From assembly GCA_965153355.1 (NCBI GenBank), contig OZ231126.1:22320001-22384000 (forward strand): a stretch of 64,000 nt of DNA, written 5' to 3'. The DNA is from Flaccisagitta enflata. Lineage: Eukaryota; Chaetognatha; Sagittoidea; Aphragmophora. The position numbers and the translations under genes are program-made. Shown here in pieces: positions 39,501-51,299 of this stretch; positions within the stretch are counted from its first letter, which is position 1; every line of letters begins with the position of its first letter. The notes below the pieces were generated by a model. It saw nothing but the letters and a program-made list of their open reading frames with translations, did no database searches and was not told where the DNA came from.

Positions 39501-40627
39501 CTACAAAAATGTTTTTTTCGAAAATTCCTCCTGACACAGCTTTACATAGAAAAAGGTATAAAAACCATACTTAATTTTGGGCTAGATCAATAAGATTTGG
39601 TATGCATAGTCTGTTGTGTGTCTTCTAACCACAGTTCAAATTTTCTAATTTTATGTGTCACACGACCCCCTGATTGTTTTTTTTTATTACGCAAAAATTC
39701 CTAAAAACAAAAGGTCACGAAAATTTTTGCATGTACTATTATAATATATAAGCAGGTTTAACTCAAAAATTGGGGTCAAATTTCAAATATGTAAGGGGAA
39801 TAGGTTGTGAAAATTCCTGGTGTGAGATCTTTGGCATTAAAATTTGTTGCCTTTTCCAGCATAGGTTTATAAACATTTAGTTTTTTTTCATTGAAACGGC
39901 CAATTAAGCCTTGAAATTTTTTTTGGTATAAGATTACATGGTTAGGGATTTTGACAGATGTTTCTGCGGGCCAAAAACTGTTGTTATGATGCCTATAGTA
40001 GTACAAAAATGCCTCGAATAACAATCGGGTTTACTCAGTTCTCCATGTCATAAGCCCATCCGCCCATCCATCTGCGTGATTTGCGCACAAGCGTAACGGA
40101 TATATGGACGACCGACCGACCGACCGACCGACATGAAAATAACCGTTAATTATAGGAAAGTGCTACTCCTGAATATACTGAGCTACTGATGCTAATGGGT
40201 AGTAAGTCTAATCTAGATGGGGTAGTAAGCCTAATCTACTATCTAGATGCGATTTCATTTGAAATATAGAAAGAAAACATGGTCAAAGACAAAGAAATGG
40301 AAAAGCGGAAGCGCATATTTAATCAATTCAATCTAATCTGAATTGTTTAAAATTCATTGAATCTTTTTTTCCTCTCAAATTCTTGAATCATAAACACAAA
40401 GAGATCAAACACAAAGAGATCGAGACATGTGATACCTTTCTGATTTCATTGTAGAGCGATTTAGATCATTGCCAAATGATAGATGTTGTTACAAGTGGAG
40501 GGGGAAGTAAAAAAATAAGAAGCAAAATAAGGAGGAGGGGAGGATGAGGAGAAGGAAGAGGAGGGGAATGAAAGGGGAAAAATGAACAAAGTGTCAAAAA
40601 ACGCTAATTGAAGGTTAATGACCTGGA
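39501..40627. other. No gene recognised; fragments of tetranucleotide arrays
   Basis: Mostly AT-rich. A short (GACC)n array with HINE-like flanks is at about 40050-40132. Confidence 0.4.
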
Positions 40628-40744
40628 GTTTAATCACTCGCGCCAGAGCACGTCTAACAGTGGATGTGTCCGTAGGTCGGTCGGTAGGTTGGAACGCAAT
40701 TGCTTTGACGAGCTACCCGGTGCGCGTGGTGGCCTGGCCTTGTT
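40628..40744 (-). mobile_element. HINE-like element, short variant
   Basis: Element orientation: AACAAGGCCAGGCCACCACG, CGCGCACC, a GACC array, and a GTGCTCTGGCGCGAGTG hairpin-like end. The A run is decayed. Confidence 0.6.
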
Positions 40745-40962
40745 CATCAACATGTGAATCTGGTAAACGGTGCATTTTTAGTAGCAGTGTTTTTTATTTT
40801 CGTCAATCGATTTGTCAACGCAACCGATATTGTTAATCGAACAAGACAAAGCATTTATTTTTGAGGAAATAGTCAATTTCGTGGCCACGCATTGATGGGG
40901 GTCGATTTTTTCTAATGATCAGACTCATTGTTTTTATTCAATCTGTACAGCAAAATAAACAG

Positions 40963-41085
<123 letters not shown>

Positions 41086-41399
41086 ATTTATATCACGGCG
41101 GACGCTGTTGTGAAGTCCACGCCATAGCTGCCTTTCAAAGTGCCCATGAGCCTTTCTTCTAGCCTTCACCAAGACAGGCTCTGCTTTCCTTTTTCTGCTG
41201 CTTCTCCAGTCTAATGCACTCTCGCTTGTTGCCTTTGACCACTCCTATTGTCCGCAGCCATTGTTGCTGACGAGCATCGTTTCTCTCTCTTGGATGTCTA
41301 CTTGTCCTTCTCGGCTCAAGACTTGATTACAGCTGCCAACCCTGTTGGATCGGGATTGAACGACGCGAAGAAGTTCTTTTTTTTTTAGTTTTGATGCAA

Positions 41400-43052
41400 T
41401 TTCTTTTCACCACACCCTTAATGAAGCTTTTGAGGTGAGGAAGCAGCTTCCAGCAACTAACTCAAGTGAGCAGGTTCATGCGCAGGATCAAAGGGTTGAT
41501 CTGACAAGAGGGGATGGTACTTGAGGTAAATGGTAGGACCTGTTTGTTGACGCAGGCGCCACACAGCTTTAAATAGATGCTGATGACCGCCAACCGGCTT
41601 ACTCTACCGCTGCTTTGACGGCTGCGAGTTGGAAGGCGCTCTCGCTTCGCTGGGACCAGAGACTTTGTGTTGAACAGCGACGCCCGAAGCACCGTGCAGA
41701 ACCTCCCTGGCTGCTGCTTTAAAAGGTTTTCTTTCCCAGCTCTCGGTCCTCTTCTTGTTGCCATGCCCAGGCGCCTTGATTCAGCTTCTGCTGCTGTTGA
41801 CGTTGCTGTCAGAAACCACTTGAAGCTTCTCCTTGGCCTTTGGGCGTTGCTGCTGCAGGGGGCGCGCTTGGAGGCGCTTGAAGAGGGCCTTTGCTTTTGG
41901 AATCTGGCCCTTTTTGTTGACTCGGCACATTGCGCTTTTGTGGAGTCTTTCCCCGTCGTGATCTCTTCGATGGTTGTGAGGGAGTGACGTCATGAGGACC
42001 CTGTTGCTGCTGATTTGGGGGATGAACCAACCAAGGGAGCGCTGCTGACGACTTCCTGTTGCTGTGGTGTGAATTCGCCGCCGATGGTGCTATGCCACGT
42101 CAGAAAGTACTAATACCGCTGGTGGAGTTGCGGAAGCGCCTGGTCTTGTGTTGCTGCAGATGAAGGCAGCTGCAGCAGGCGCCCTGAGTCGCATCCTTCC
42201 TCTCTTCGTCGCTGACAATGCGACGAACCTCCTTATCATTTGCGCTCCCTTCCTTCTTTTGTTACTTTCTGGGATTTGCGCTTCCAGAGTCTCCAGCCAG
42301 CTTCTCTGTTTGATTAGCCAAGAGCATAAGAGCTGTTTGTTGTGGCACACCAAAAAAGTTTTTCAAACTCTTTGAAGAGGAGAGATAATCCGATGTCCGG
42401 ACTGATGATACGATACCACCAACGTGCCTGCATCCGTTGGCGCTTCTCTTCCGGCGCCGCAGTGTCCACTTCCGGGTCAATGTCTTTCTCCACCGCCCCC
42501 CCATTCACTGGCACCTCCTCTTCTGTTTCCATCCCCTCCTCCTCCTCCCCTGCTCCATCATTGACCGATCTCTCTCTCTCTTCGCCCCGTCATGCTGATT
42601 CTGCAGCTGCAGACGCTTGATCACGAGACGCCAATAATTTAAATCAAGACAAACTGGCGAGGCGATGGGGGTGCAAACTGATGATGATGATGCCTGCCAA
42701 GGGAAGTGGTGATAAGTTCCATGACGTCATTGATCAGATCCGCTCAACTCTCCATCCTTGATGACCACCAATGATGGCGACGCGGGATCACCCATGCTGG
42801 ATGGCTGTTGACGTTTTTCCAACGCATCATCTTGTTGACTTTTTCTTCGCTTACTTTTACACAACGAGACGGAACGAAGGTCGCCATTGAAGGCTGCCAG
42901 CGCGACAGCCTCCTCCTCCGCTCCGAACGAATGCCGTGGAGGATCTTTCTCAGCAGAGCCTGCCGCTGAAGAGCGATGGAGACCATGATCCGTACGATCG
43001 CCGACACGCCGGCCTCTGCCTCGAGATCGCCAGAAAGTGCTGACGTGGACAT
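41400..43052 (-). pseudogene. Degenerate gag-like coding region, possibly BEL/Pao
   Basis: Several minus-strand frames hand over to one another from an ATG at 43052 (MSTSALSGDLEAEAGVSAI) down to about 41460. Pieces include RISPDIGLSLLFKEFEKLF and a Gln/Pro/Lys-rich part with NQQQQGPHDVTPSQPSKRS. The base composition is higher in GC and codon-like compared with the flanks, unlike intergenic sequence. Its position directly downstream of an integrase relic and a putative LTR suggests a second, truncated element. I do not see a zinc knuckle or a protease motif, so the identification is weak. It could also be decayed cellular coding sequence. Confidence 0.35.
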
Positions 43053-43073
43053 CTTGACTACTTGGTGACTTCA

Positions 43074-43312
43074 AGATGTAAACTGATTCTCAGAGATGGA
43101 ATGACGTCGTCATGAAGCTTGAAATGTTCAAGTTGAACTGATAATGGTAAGAACGGATTTTGGCACAATAATATGTACATATAGACAGAGCGAATGAATC
43201 AGTGTTTTTAATGTGTGAGTGGAAATGGACAACAGAACTGGCAAGGGGAAAGATGAAAGCATGGATAATCAGAACCCAATATGAATAATAACAACTCTTT
43301 GTAAATATAACA
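43074..43312 (-). repeat. Possible LTR between an integrase relic and gag-like sequence
   Basis: On the minus strand, non-coding AT-rich sequence from about TGTTATATTTACAAAG to CAGTTTACA lies between the integrase gene end and the gag-like ATG. Location and TGT...ACA ends fit an LTR, but no second copy is in the window for comparison. Confidence 0.25.
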
Positions 43313-43400
43313 AGTCAGAGCTTCAATCACTCATATCTATAGTTACTAGTGTACAGGCCCATGCGCCTTTTTCTCTCTCTCTCAAAACTTAGCGTTTTTT

Positions 43401-44471
43401 TTATGAGTCCAATTCCAGCCGCACAAGCTTTGTGCGGTCTTTCGTCACGATCTTTCCATCTTGGCGTCGAACATGAGCCCTCCGGACATGAGCTGATGAT
43501 CCCTCGACACCCATGACGCGTCCTAAACTCCAATTGTGACGAGGCAGCGTTTCGTCCATGACGATGACCATGTCATCGGGGACCGCAAAGTCTCTCTCGG
43601 ATTCTCGCCATTTGCTTGCGCGTGAAGAAGTTTACAAATATTCGAATTTCTCCATGATTTCCTTAAACGCATTCACATTAAAGACAAGACGTCCATTGAA
43701 TTGAGTATCGGCGTCAGAGTTGACGCCTTGTTGCACCAGAGATTCAGAGGGGCGTGGCGGGATGTTGATGGATTGAGGATATGATTCGGTGTGAGGCCTC
43801 AGTAGAGTCATTTGGATCATCGCTAAGGGCTGTCAGAGGACGGCGATTGAGAATTCCTTCCAATCGACGACAAAGAAAAAGCGAAGGCACGACGTGGGAG
43901 GATGGCGCCAGTAGAGATGGAAGCAAGATGGCGCTTGAAGAGACCGACGATTCTCTCCCACACCCCACCATAGTGGGGTGTTCTCGGCGTGATGAAATCC
44001 CACCGGCTGTCGCGCCGCTGCAATTCGGGAGTTGACGAGCGGTTCCAAGCTTCCATTTCTTTCTTGAGGATATTGTTGGCGCCAACTAGACTCGTCCAGC
44101 AGTCCGGGGTGAACTGGCGGATTCCTGGGCGCCTTGCTGCAAAGCGGATGATTGCATTTACCATCGCATCGGCTGACATGTTGAAGAGCAATTCCACATG
44201 GACGGCACGTGACACGAAACAGGTGAACACTGCGATCCACACCTTGTGATCAGCACGCCCTTTCTCATTTTGGACTTGCGTGAAATGCCCCATGACGCTC
44301 CAATCCAGTTCCCGTAAACAGGCGCAGGATTGATGGCTTGATGAAGATTGGCCATTTGCTGATTCGCTGTTTTTGAAGTTCTCTGGCATCTGAAGCACGA
44401 AGGACGACTCTTGACAGCCTGAAGACCTTTTGTAATCTTTGGACAGCAGATCTACGTATTGATACGTACAA
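43401..44471 (-). pseudogene. BEL/Pao retrotransposon integrase and C-terminal domain, decayed
   Basis: The minus strand encodes an integrase core with KVWIAVFTCFVSRAVHVEL, then LVGANN, then TPRTPHYGGVWERIVGLFKR, the arrangement seen in BEL/Pao integrases. The usual SDNGTNF stretch around the second catalytic Asp is altered to TPDCWTSL (Asp kept); the catalytic Glu in GGVWERIVG is kept. After a frame change, EGILNRRPLTALSDDPND is visible. The DUF5641-type C-terminal part follows at 43630-43401 (FAVPDDMVIVMDETLPRHNW and LGRVMGVEGSS). Frame changes between these pieces and a missing stretch before the C-terminal part make it a relic. No reverse transcriptase is found nearby. Confidence 0.82.
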
Positions 44472-44704
44472 AGAAATGAGAAAAATTATGAATCAACTAA
44501 AAATATTAAAGGAGAGTTCAACATGTGAAAAGGTTGATAAATAGGCAGATTTATTTATTGATACGTACAACTAACAGAAAATTTACAAATGTGCAAGAAA
44601 TACTTGTAAAGAACTTTTTGAATCAGGAAAGGTGAATAAATAGATAAGTCACTTCTACCTCTCCTCCTTGAAGGACTGACTCTTGGGATTGACTTTGGTC
44701 GTGG

Positions 44705-44708
<4 letters not shown>

Positions 44709-44790
<82 letters not shown>

Positions 44791-44816
44791 GAGAGGAAGA
44801 GAGGAAGAGAGAGACG
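44709..44816. repeat. (GA)n microsatellite
   Basis: GA tract with GGA interruptions. Confidence 0.96.
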
Positions 44817-44825
44817 AGAGACATT

Positions 44826-45260
44826 GTCGTTGTAGGCAGTTTGTCAGCAGTGGTCGTGACCCCTAGCCATGTGAATGGACCAAGGGGCTGTTTCTCGTCT
44901 GACTCATCCCCCGCAGATCCTTACCCAAAGTAGTCTATGTAAATAGTACTGAAGTTGGGGGGATCTGGCTAAGAATGGAACTAGCAAGGGGATAAGGCAA
45001 TTGTCATTGTGTGAGAGTGACTGAAAGAGAGAGGCAGACAGAGTCAAATTTATTACGTTGTTAGCAGTTTGTATGCAGTAGTAGTAGTAGTAGTAGTAGT
45101 AGTAGAGGCTCCTAGCCATGTGAATGGACCTAGGAGTCGTTTTTTGTCTGACTCATCTCCCGCAGATCCTTACCCAACGTAGTCTATGTAAATAGTACTG
45201 TAGTTGGGGGGATCTGGCTAAGAATCTAACTAGCAGGGAGATAAGGCAGTTGTTATTGTG
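44826..45260 (-). repeat. Tandemly duplicated 3' region of the non-LTR retrotransposon
   Basis: Two similar copies with a period of about 249 bp: GTAGGCAGTTTG...CTAGCCATGTGAATGGACC...GATCCTTACCCAA...TAAGGCAATTGTCATTGTG, beginning at about 44826 and 45055. A (TAG)n tract is present only in the second. They lie just beyond the stop of the RT reading frame, so they are probably the 3' untranslated region in two tandem copies. Confidence 0.7.
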
Positions 45261-45290
45261 CCTAGGCGTCAAAATTTTAAGTAGGATGAG

Positions 45291-48206
45291 TCACAGATGA
45301 TTTTGAGTAGGAGATGGAGGAAGATTTGGTGGGCGCTGAGCAGGCAGGATAACATCTAGAGGGCTGCAGTGGGACCGATAGATGACCTTTTGATCCTTTA
45401 ATGTACTTGAGCGAACTAGCTGCATCACTTCTGCCTCTCTTTCACTGATCAATTTGCTCAAAACTGGGTTCCCAACCTTCATCTTGGTCACCATTTTGGA
45501 GCTCAGCTGCAGCAGACGGACCTTTATCATGGGCAGACAGGCACTTTCATGTAATATCTTCAGGCTGACATATCTGGGCAGATGGAGGCAGGTACGGATG
45601 GCCCAATTTTGAATTTTCTGCATTATGTCAAGTGTACTTTCTGGGGAATGGACAAAACAGACAGACCCATATTCAAAGATTGACCTGATATAAACTTTGT
45701 AAAGTCGGATGAGGATCTTTGGGTCGGTCCCATCCCATGCCAATATTCTAAGGATATTCAGTCTTTTTTCTGCTCTTTGAGATAAAGCTTGAATATGATC
45801 CTTGAAATTGAGAATTGAATTAATCTCAACACCAAGAAATTTTGCCTTAGATACTGGCCTCACTACATCATTGAAAAGGAGGATTGCCAGGTTTTCTTCT
45901 AGCTTTCCCCGTTTCTTACTCAGAATGACCAAATTTGATTTGTCTCCGTTTAATTTCACCCGCCACTTACGGCACCATCCTTCAACAGCATCCACGGCCC
46001 TTTGAATCTTTCTGACAGCCAGCAACTCGGTCCTGGTACTACCACATATGGCAATGTCATCTGCAAACTGATAGTGGCCTGTACCCGTGTCTTCTCCTGT
46101 GGGTAGGTCATTCACAGATATGATGTAGATGAGTGATGAGTGGGGACAAGCAGCTCCCTTGGGGTGTCCAGCCCTTAAGTTGACAACTTTAGAGAAGAGC
46201 CCTGTTTCAAAGACTTGTAGTGTTCTATCAGTAAGGAAAGAGCTAAGGACTCTGACTATTCTGTCTGGCAAGCCTAGTGAGTTTTTCAATTTGTACCTGA
46301 TACCATCATGCCAGCATTTGTCAAAGGCTGCCTCTGCATCTAAAAACAAACTAGCTGTTACTTCACCTTCTCTGAAACCCTTATGGCTCTCCTCAACCAG
46401 TCTCAACAGATGGTCAGAACTCATTTTACCTTTTCTGTAACCGCTTTGGTTTTTGTTGAATATTCCTTTGGACTCAAGAAAATTACTTAGCCTGCCTGCC
46501 AGCAGTCTCTCAAATAGTTTTCCTAAGCAGGAGAGGAGGGATATGGGTCGGTAATTTTTAGCCTGGGATAGATCTTTCCCAGGCTTAGGCACCATTATGG
46601 TTTTGGCATGCTTCCAGACCTTAGGAAAGTATCCTATCTTTATACAGGCCCCAAAAAACTTTGTTATGTAGGCCAGATAAGAGGGAGGAACCTTCTTAGG
46701 AGGTTGTAGCCAACACCATCGTGGCCAGCAGCTGACTTAGTTCTACAGTTCTTAAGATGGTCGGCTACCTCTTCCACTGTAGGTTGAGTCACCAGTGGAG
46801 AGTCATCCCCCTCTTCAGGCTCCAGATATTTGGCAATGGGGTTAGTAGTGAAAGCCATATCATTTTGTTGTATATATCTTTCAACACTTATTTTCCAGCC
46901 ATCGTCAAATCCCACAAATTCTGGAGTCTGATGCACTCGTTCCAGTCTATTGGCAAAAAGTTCTATTCTTTCTTCAGCTGTGCTAGCTATGTTCCCTAAC
47001 TCATCTGAGATTTTCTTTGTGTGAACAGTTGTCCCCTCTTCATTGCAGGACAGTCTTTTGACAGATTGGAAGAATTTGCGGGGGTCAGGTTCTGCAGCTA
47101 GCTTGCTACAGGCAACTTCATGTCTGGCTTTTTGTTCAAGCTTTTGTTGCTTCTTTATCTGGCTACCAATTAGGTTGCTCTCTCTCTGGATAGTCTGAGC
47201 AGCCACTAAGTCGCCCCTAGCCATTGCAGCACTCTTCTCTCTGCGCAATTTTCGCTTTCTTTTTATAAGTGCCAGCACATGGGCTGAGACTGGTGTTGAC
47301 CGGGTTCTTTTCTCCCTCAGTGGGCATGAGGCCTCGAAGGCCTCTCTTACCACATTAGGAAGGTCATTGGCTATTCTATCTAGTTCACTGGCTGTTTCAA
47401 AATTCAGGGGAAGAGAGCTTACTTTGTCATTTATTTGTTCCTTGAATCGAGTGCAGTCCATTTGAGAGACATTGCGGTAGAAAATTGGATTGTTAGGTTG
47501 AGGATTGCCAAATGTTAGTTCACAGTGCAGGGGCAAATGATCTGACCCCACATCTTCACCAACAAAAAATTCAGGTTTCATACTTGTTACAGCTCTATTG
47601 CCAATAATCAGATCGAGCACTTCCTCTCTACCATTTCTTGGGTCAATGCGTGTTTTGGAACCATCATTCAAAACAATCCAATTTTGGTCATCAAGGACAT
47701 CTAAGAGGTCTGAGCCTGGGGTATCGGTTGAATTTGATCCCCAAGCAAGGTTTTTGCAGTTCAGGTCACCAGTGAAAATAGTAGCTGAATCTCTATACAA
47801 AGAATTTTGAAATATGCTAGGGTTGATCCTATTTCCTGGCGGGTTATAAAAAGTAACTATTTTAAGACCTGGTCGATCTTTGTTTCCTTTAATCTCAATC
47901 CCGATTATTTCTTCCTGAAATTGAGATTTAAAAAAATTCCAGTTCAACCACATCCTTTATAGTTTCTTTGACCAGAATCAAACTGCCGTGTTTCCCACTC
48001 ATACCAATAGGTTCTCTTCTTGCAGCACAATAGTAACCTTTGATTAAAATATTTTTATCTTTATTTAACATAGTCTCATTTATAGTTACTACCTCTGGGT
48101 GATTGTATTCACTCAGATAGTGCTCAAGATTTTCTTTATTTGCCCTAACACCCCGAATATTTAAGTGGATGATCCTATATTGATACAAGATTTGATTAAA
48201 ATTCAT
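45291..48206 (-). pseudogene. Non-LTR retrotransposon ORF2 (endonuclease plus reverse transcriptase), Jockey/CR1-like, two frameshifts
   Basis: Three minus-strand frames in order. 48206-47928 starts the AP-type endonuclease (IIHLNIRGVRANKENLEHYL, TINETML). 47953-46664 continues it with IFTGDLNCKNLAWGS, VLDLIIGN and the terminal SDHLPLH, then a basic linker. 46595-45291 is the reverse transcriptase, with KNYRPISLLSCLGKLFERLL, SLFLDAEAAFDKCWHDGI (motif A Asp) and FADDIAI (motif C), followed by LGVEINSILNFKDH. Frameshifts at about 47940 and 46670 inactivate it, but the sequence is otherwise well conserved, so the insertion is fairly young. No RNase H is evident. The ATG overlaps the stop of ORF1 as ATGA. 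Confidence 0.9.
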
Positions 48207-50014
48207 TGTGAGATTTGAGATGTCATATTGTTTTGGGATGTGGAGCTGCCCTGACTGACGGCTGGAAATTCACTCTGGGGGAAAATGTCTTTCCATACTG
48301 TCTGTTGAACCGTAGTCAGCTCCAGTGAACTATTGGTATGCAGAAGCCCGCAGTCCTTAACGGCTTTGACTGCATTTGCCGTGGTTTTCAAAACAAGCTC
48401 TGACTTGCTCACCTTAGGCTTTTTCAATTCCACCTCCAGATCTAGAACGGCTCGAGAGACAACCATGGAGATGACTGGGGCAAGCGATTCCCAGATTTTC
48501 CCCACTGCTGCATCCAAGTCACTCTTGGACATAGAGGCAGAGCTGACGACCCTTGCCATTGTGGGCTGTGGTGAGCTTTTAGAGGCTGTTTTGAATGCCA
48601 CACCGTCTTTAGACCATGCCGGATGTGCTTCATTGCAGTTTGCACATTTCGCATGTTCTTTGTCTTTGTTTTGAAAGTGAGGACACTCTTTGTGAAAATG
48701 GTCCTGTGAGCACCACAAGCAGGCACGTTTTTCTTTGCATTGCGCCCGCTTGTGGTCAGGATTCCATTTCTGACAGTTAAAACATTGGCTGATCGTATTG
48801 CCAGGGGCACTGCCATGGGGGCGTCTGTCTTGATGTTCAGCACACTTATGGTGTTCCCATCCAAGATGGACGCCCTCACGTAGCACCCTTTTTTGAGTTT
48901 CCTCATTTTCAAGAGTTATGCAAACCTTATAAGTTTTGGTACCAGTTTGTTTATGGCAAAATCGGATTATATTGGTCAATTTGAGGCTGTTTCTTTCCTC
49001 CAACTCTTGTTTGAGGCAGTCGTCTTCCAAGTCCGGGTCAACACCAAGGATTATTGCCTTATACTCTACTTTCTTATTTCTAGATAAGGAAACTGCTAAG
49101 TTGTTACCAAAAGAAACATGTTTTGACCAGTTCTCTTTCATTAGCCTAGAAAAATCCTCGGGAGCAGTCGGACATAGAATAACACATCCTGACTGGGTGA
49201 TGATAACTTGATCTAAGTTTACATTTGGCATTACTTTTGAAAATTCCCGTTTGAAAATAATCCCATTTTTAACAAATTCCCTTTTCACCCCAGTCAGAAA
49301 TACTTTCTCAACCTCGCCACCACTGGTACTCATCCTGGGTCGTTTTGAGTCCACGGCCGCCGTCGCTGCTGTGTGACCTCTTTTACGACTTGGGGTTAGA
49401 CATGGTCGGACAAAGTTCCCGGTTGCGCCATTTGTCGTTGCAGCTGATGCCCCTTGACCGTCATCTGCCATCACCGCATCATTTGGTAAATGAGCAGAGT
49501 TTGAAGTCCCTGTGTCACCCGGGAGAGCGTCTGGACTTAGACGTAGTTTTTTTGCCATCTTTAGTAGCATCATCTTCCGCTGGGTCTCGTTCAACTCATC
49601 CACGTCCGGGATGTCAGGGATCGGTGGTAATGAGTCTTCGTCCTCGCCGAGACTCTCAAATGAGTTAGCCAGAGGAAGACCGCTGGTCGTTGCCTCCATT
49701 TGCGCTTCTTTCTGTCCTTTCGTCGTTTTTCCTTTTCCGTTTTTGCCCTTGTTGGTCATTTTGCTGCTTTGTTTTTGTTGTTGTTGTTCTTGTTGTTGTT
49801 GTTGTTCTTGTTGTTGTTGTTGTTCTTGTTCTTGTTGTTGTTCTTGTTGTTGTTGTTGTTGTTGTTGTTCCGTGAGTTCGAATCTGAATAAAAGTCCTTC
49901 TTCTGCGTCTTCCCCACACAGATTGGGAGTTGGGGGGCGGTTTCGTCGAAAAACACGCGGAACAAACAGACTGTTGTTGTTTGTCATGAGGAGATGAGGA
50001 GACGCTTGTCTCAA
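48203..50014 (-). CDS. Non-LTR retrotransposon ORF1 (Gag-like nucleic-acid-binding protein), 603 aa, intact
   Basis: One uninterrupted minus-strand frame. It starts MRQASPHLLMTNNNS, followed by a Gln/Glu run (about residues 51-82), a basic KGKNGKGKTTKGQK patch and an acidic segment. About residues 270-370 form the domain before the knuckles (YKAIILGVDPDLEDDCLKQE and VLREGVHLGW). Cys-rich knuckles follow: CFNCQKWNPDHKRAQC, CLWCSQDHFHKEC and CANCNEAHPAW. This is the usual plan of ORF1 in Jockey-type elements, whose product binds element RNA. It ends in TGA overlapping the ORF2 ATG. The Gln run is coded by interrupted CAA repeats. Confidence 0.88.
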   Translation of the reverse strand: MRQASPHLLMTNNNSLFVPRVFRRNRPPTPNLCGEDAEEGLLFRFELTEQQQQQQQQEQQQEQEQQQQQEQQQQQEQQQQKQSSKMTNKGKNGKGKTTKGQKEAQMEATTSGLPLANSFESLGEDEDSLPPIPDIPDVDELNETQRKMMLLKMAKKLRLSPDALPGDTGTSNSAHLPNDAVMADDGQGASAATTNGATGNFVRPCLTPSRKRGHTAATAAVDSKRPRMSTSGGEVEKVFLTGVKREFVKNGIIFKREFSKVMPNVNLDQVIITQSGCVILCPTAPEDFSRLMKENWSKHVSFGNNLAVSLSRNKKVEYKAIILGVDPDLEDDCLKQELEERNSLKLTNIIRFCHKQTGTKTYKVCITLENEETQKRVLREGVHLGWEHHKCAEHQDRRPHGSAPGNTISQCFNCQKWNPDHKRAQCKEKRACLWCSQDHFHKECPHFQNKDKEHAKCANCNEAHPAWSKDGVAFKTASKSSPQPTMARVVSSASMSKSDLDAAVGKIWESLAPVISMVVSRAVLDLEVELKKPKVSKSELVLKTTANAVKAVKDCGLLHTNSSLELTTVQQTVWKDIFPQSEFPAVSQGSSTSQNNMTSQISQ

Positions 50015-50417
50015 ATTAATGAAGATTTCTGTTGGTGTAAATGACTTTGATAATTTGTAACGTCTTTTTTTGTTGTACTTTCACATTCCAGTACTGTCAC
50101 CCGAAGCTAAGTAAAGCAAACGGGGCCACGACGCAACAAGGCAGAAAATGAATGTTTTTTTTTTTTTTCTTTCCTTTGCTTTCGCCGAGATAGGAATTGA
50201 GATAAACAGACACTTAGTCGTTATTCTTCCCCCACCTGGGAGACTCAGAGTCAGAGTCTTGGATTCGAGACTCGATTTTTTTGGTTAGTTTTTTTATTCG
50301 TGAAAATCACATTCAAATCGTGTTTCACTTCCGCGGTCATTTTTGGATTCAGGTCATCTTGATTTCCTGATTTCCTCTTGCATTTTCTTGATTGAAGTTG
50401 ACAATTTCGGCACGCGT

Positions 50418-51299
50418 TTAATTTCGGTTTGGTTTTTTTTTTCGCTGACGTGGGATAAGAAAAAATTGTATTTGGATCGGCGGCAGATTTAAAAATTGGC
50501 CGCCAGTTGGAGATTGCGCACCATGTCGCGGGACCGGAAGTGGTAGATACTCGGATCCGTCGGGGTTTGGCGAAGACGTTCGCATCCTTGGAGTCGGAGC
50601 GCCGGTAACATTGTCACGGGCGGCGTGGGTGTCAGTTGGGAGACTGTTCCATGAGAATTCATTGACGGGTCTTTTGCGATTCCCAATGTCATTGTGCACT
50701 GCGTTCACGATGTCGGCGTTGGAAGGAAAACCCTCTGGATAGTTTTCACGATCAAAGAAACGCATGGAGTCCCATTCGCGCCGGATCCGACGCAAAGTAG
50801 ACGCCGCGAATCGAAGAGGGTCGCCGGGCATCGAGTCGAGCGCCATTTGTCTTGCATACGATATGAAGTCGTAAACCATATCCGGTCCGTGTCGAGCGCC
50901 ATCTGATTCACAGGCGGCGTCGTCGAAGTCATTCGTTCCTTCGGTGCAAGTAGAAACGGCGTCGAAAAGGCGCCGGCATCCTTCCATTTCCGCAGTGATG
51001 TCGTTCCTCATTGCGCGCAAACGATTCGCCCTCGACACTGATTCAAAACCGGCGAGATACACGAGATGACGCGAAGCGGTCGAGACGGTGTCGCTGCCGC
51101 GCTGCCATTGTCCAATTTCTGCTGAGGTCGGACGGAAAGAGTCCAGTCGTTTAAATTGTTGAAATATAAATACGCCCACGAGTTTCAACTGGCACTGTCT
51201 ATGAGCGTCTATCTGACTGACGACTTGTGGTGAAAGAAAGTTGGCTGATTGGAAAATAGGAAGGCGATCGTCTCGTTTATTCCATAAAAATTTCAACAA
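50418..51299 (-). CDS. Unrecognised ORF, 293 aa
   Basis: A long minus-strand frame in moderately GC-rich sequence. It has mixed, protein-like composition without low complexity: HLVYLAGFESVSRANRLRAM, YDFISYARQMALDSMPGDPL, FAASTLRRIRREWDSMRFFD and ENYPEGFPSNADIVNAVHND. The C-terminal 60 residues are Pro/Ser-rich and end in a basic tail. I do not recognise a family. An acceptor-like CGTCCGACCTCAG at about 51124 could mean that only the lower part is an exon. It lies 0.4 kb upstream of the non-LTR ORF1 on the same strand, so it could be part of a cellular gene, an extra element ORF, or a decayed foreign gene. Confidence 0.42.
   Translation of the reverse strand: MLKFLWNKRDDRLPIFQSANFLSPQVVSQIDAHRQCQLKLVGVFIFQQFKRLDSFRPTSAEIGQWQRGSDTVSTASRHLVYLAGFESVSRANRLRAMRNDITAEMEGCRRLFDAVSTCTEGTNDFDDAACESDGARHGPDMVYDFISYARQMALDSMPGDPLRFAASTLRRIRREWDSMRFFDRENYPEGFPSNADIVNAVHNDIGNRKRPVNEFSWNSLPTDTHAARDNVTGAPTPRMRTSSPNPDGSEYLPLPVPRHGAQSPTGGQFLNLPPIQIQFFLIPRQRKKKPNRN

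Noticed and set aside
45802-46440. Plus-strand frames within the RT region
   Set aside because: Antisense shadows of the minus-strand reverse transcriptase.
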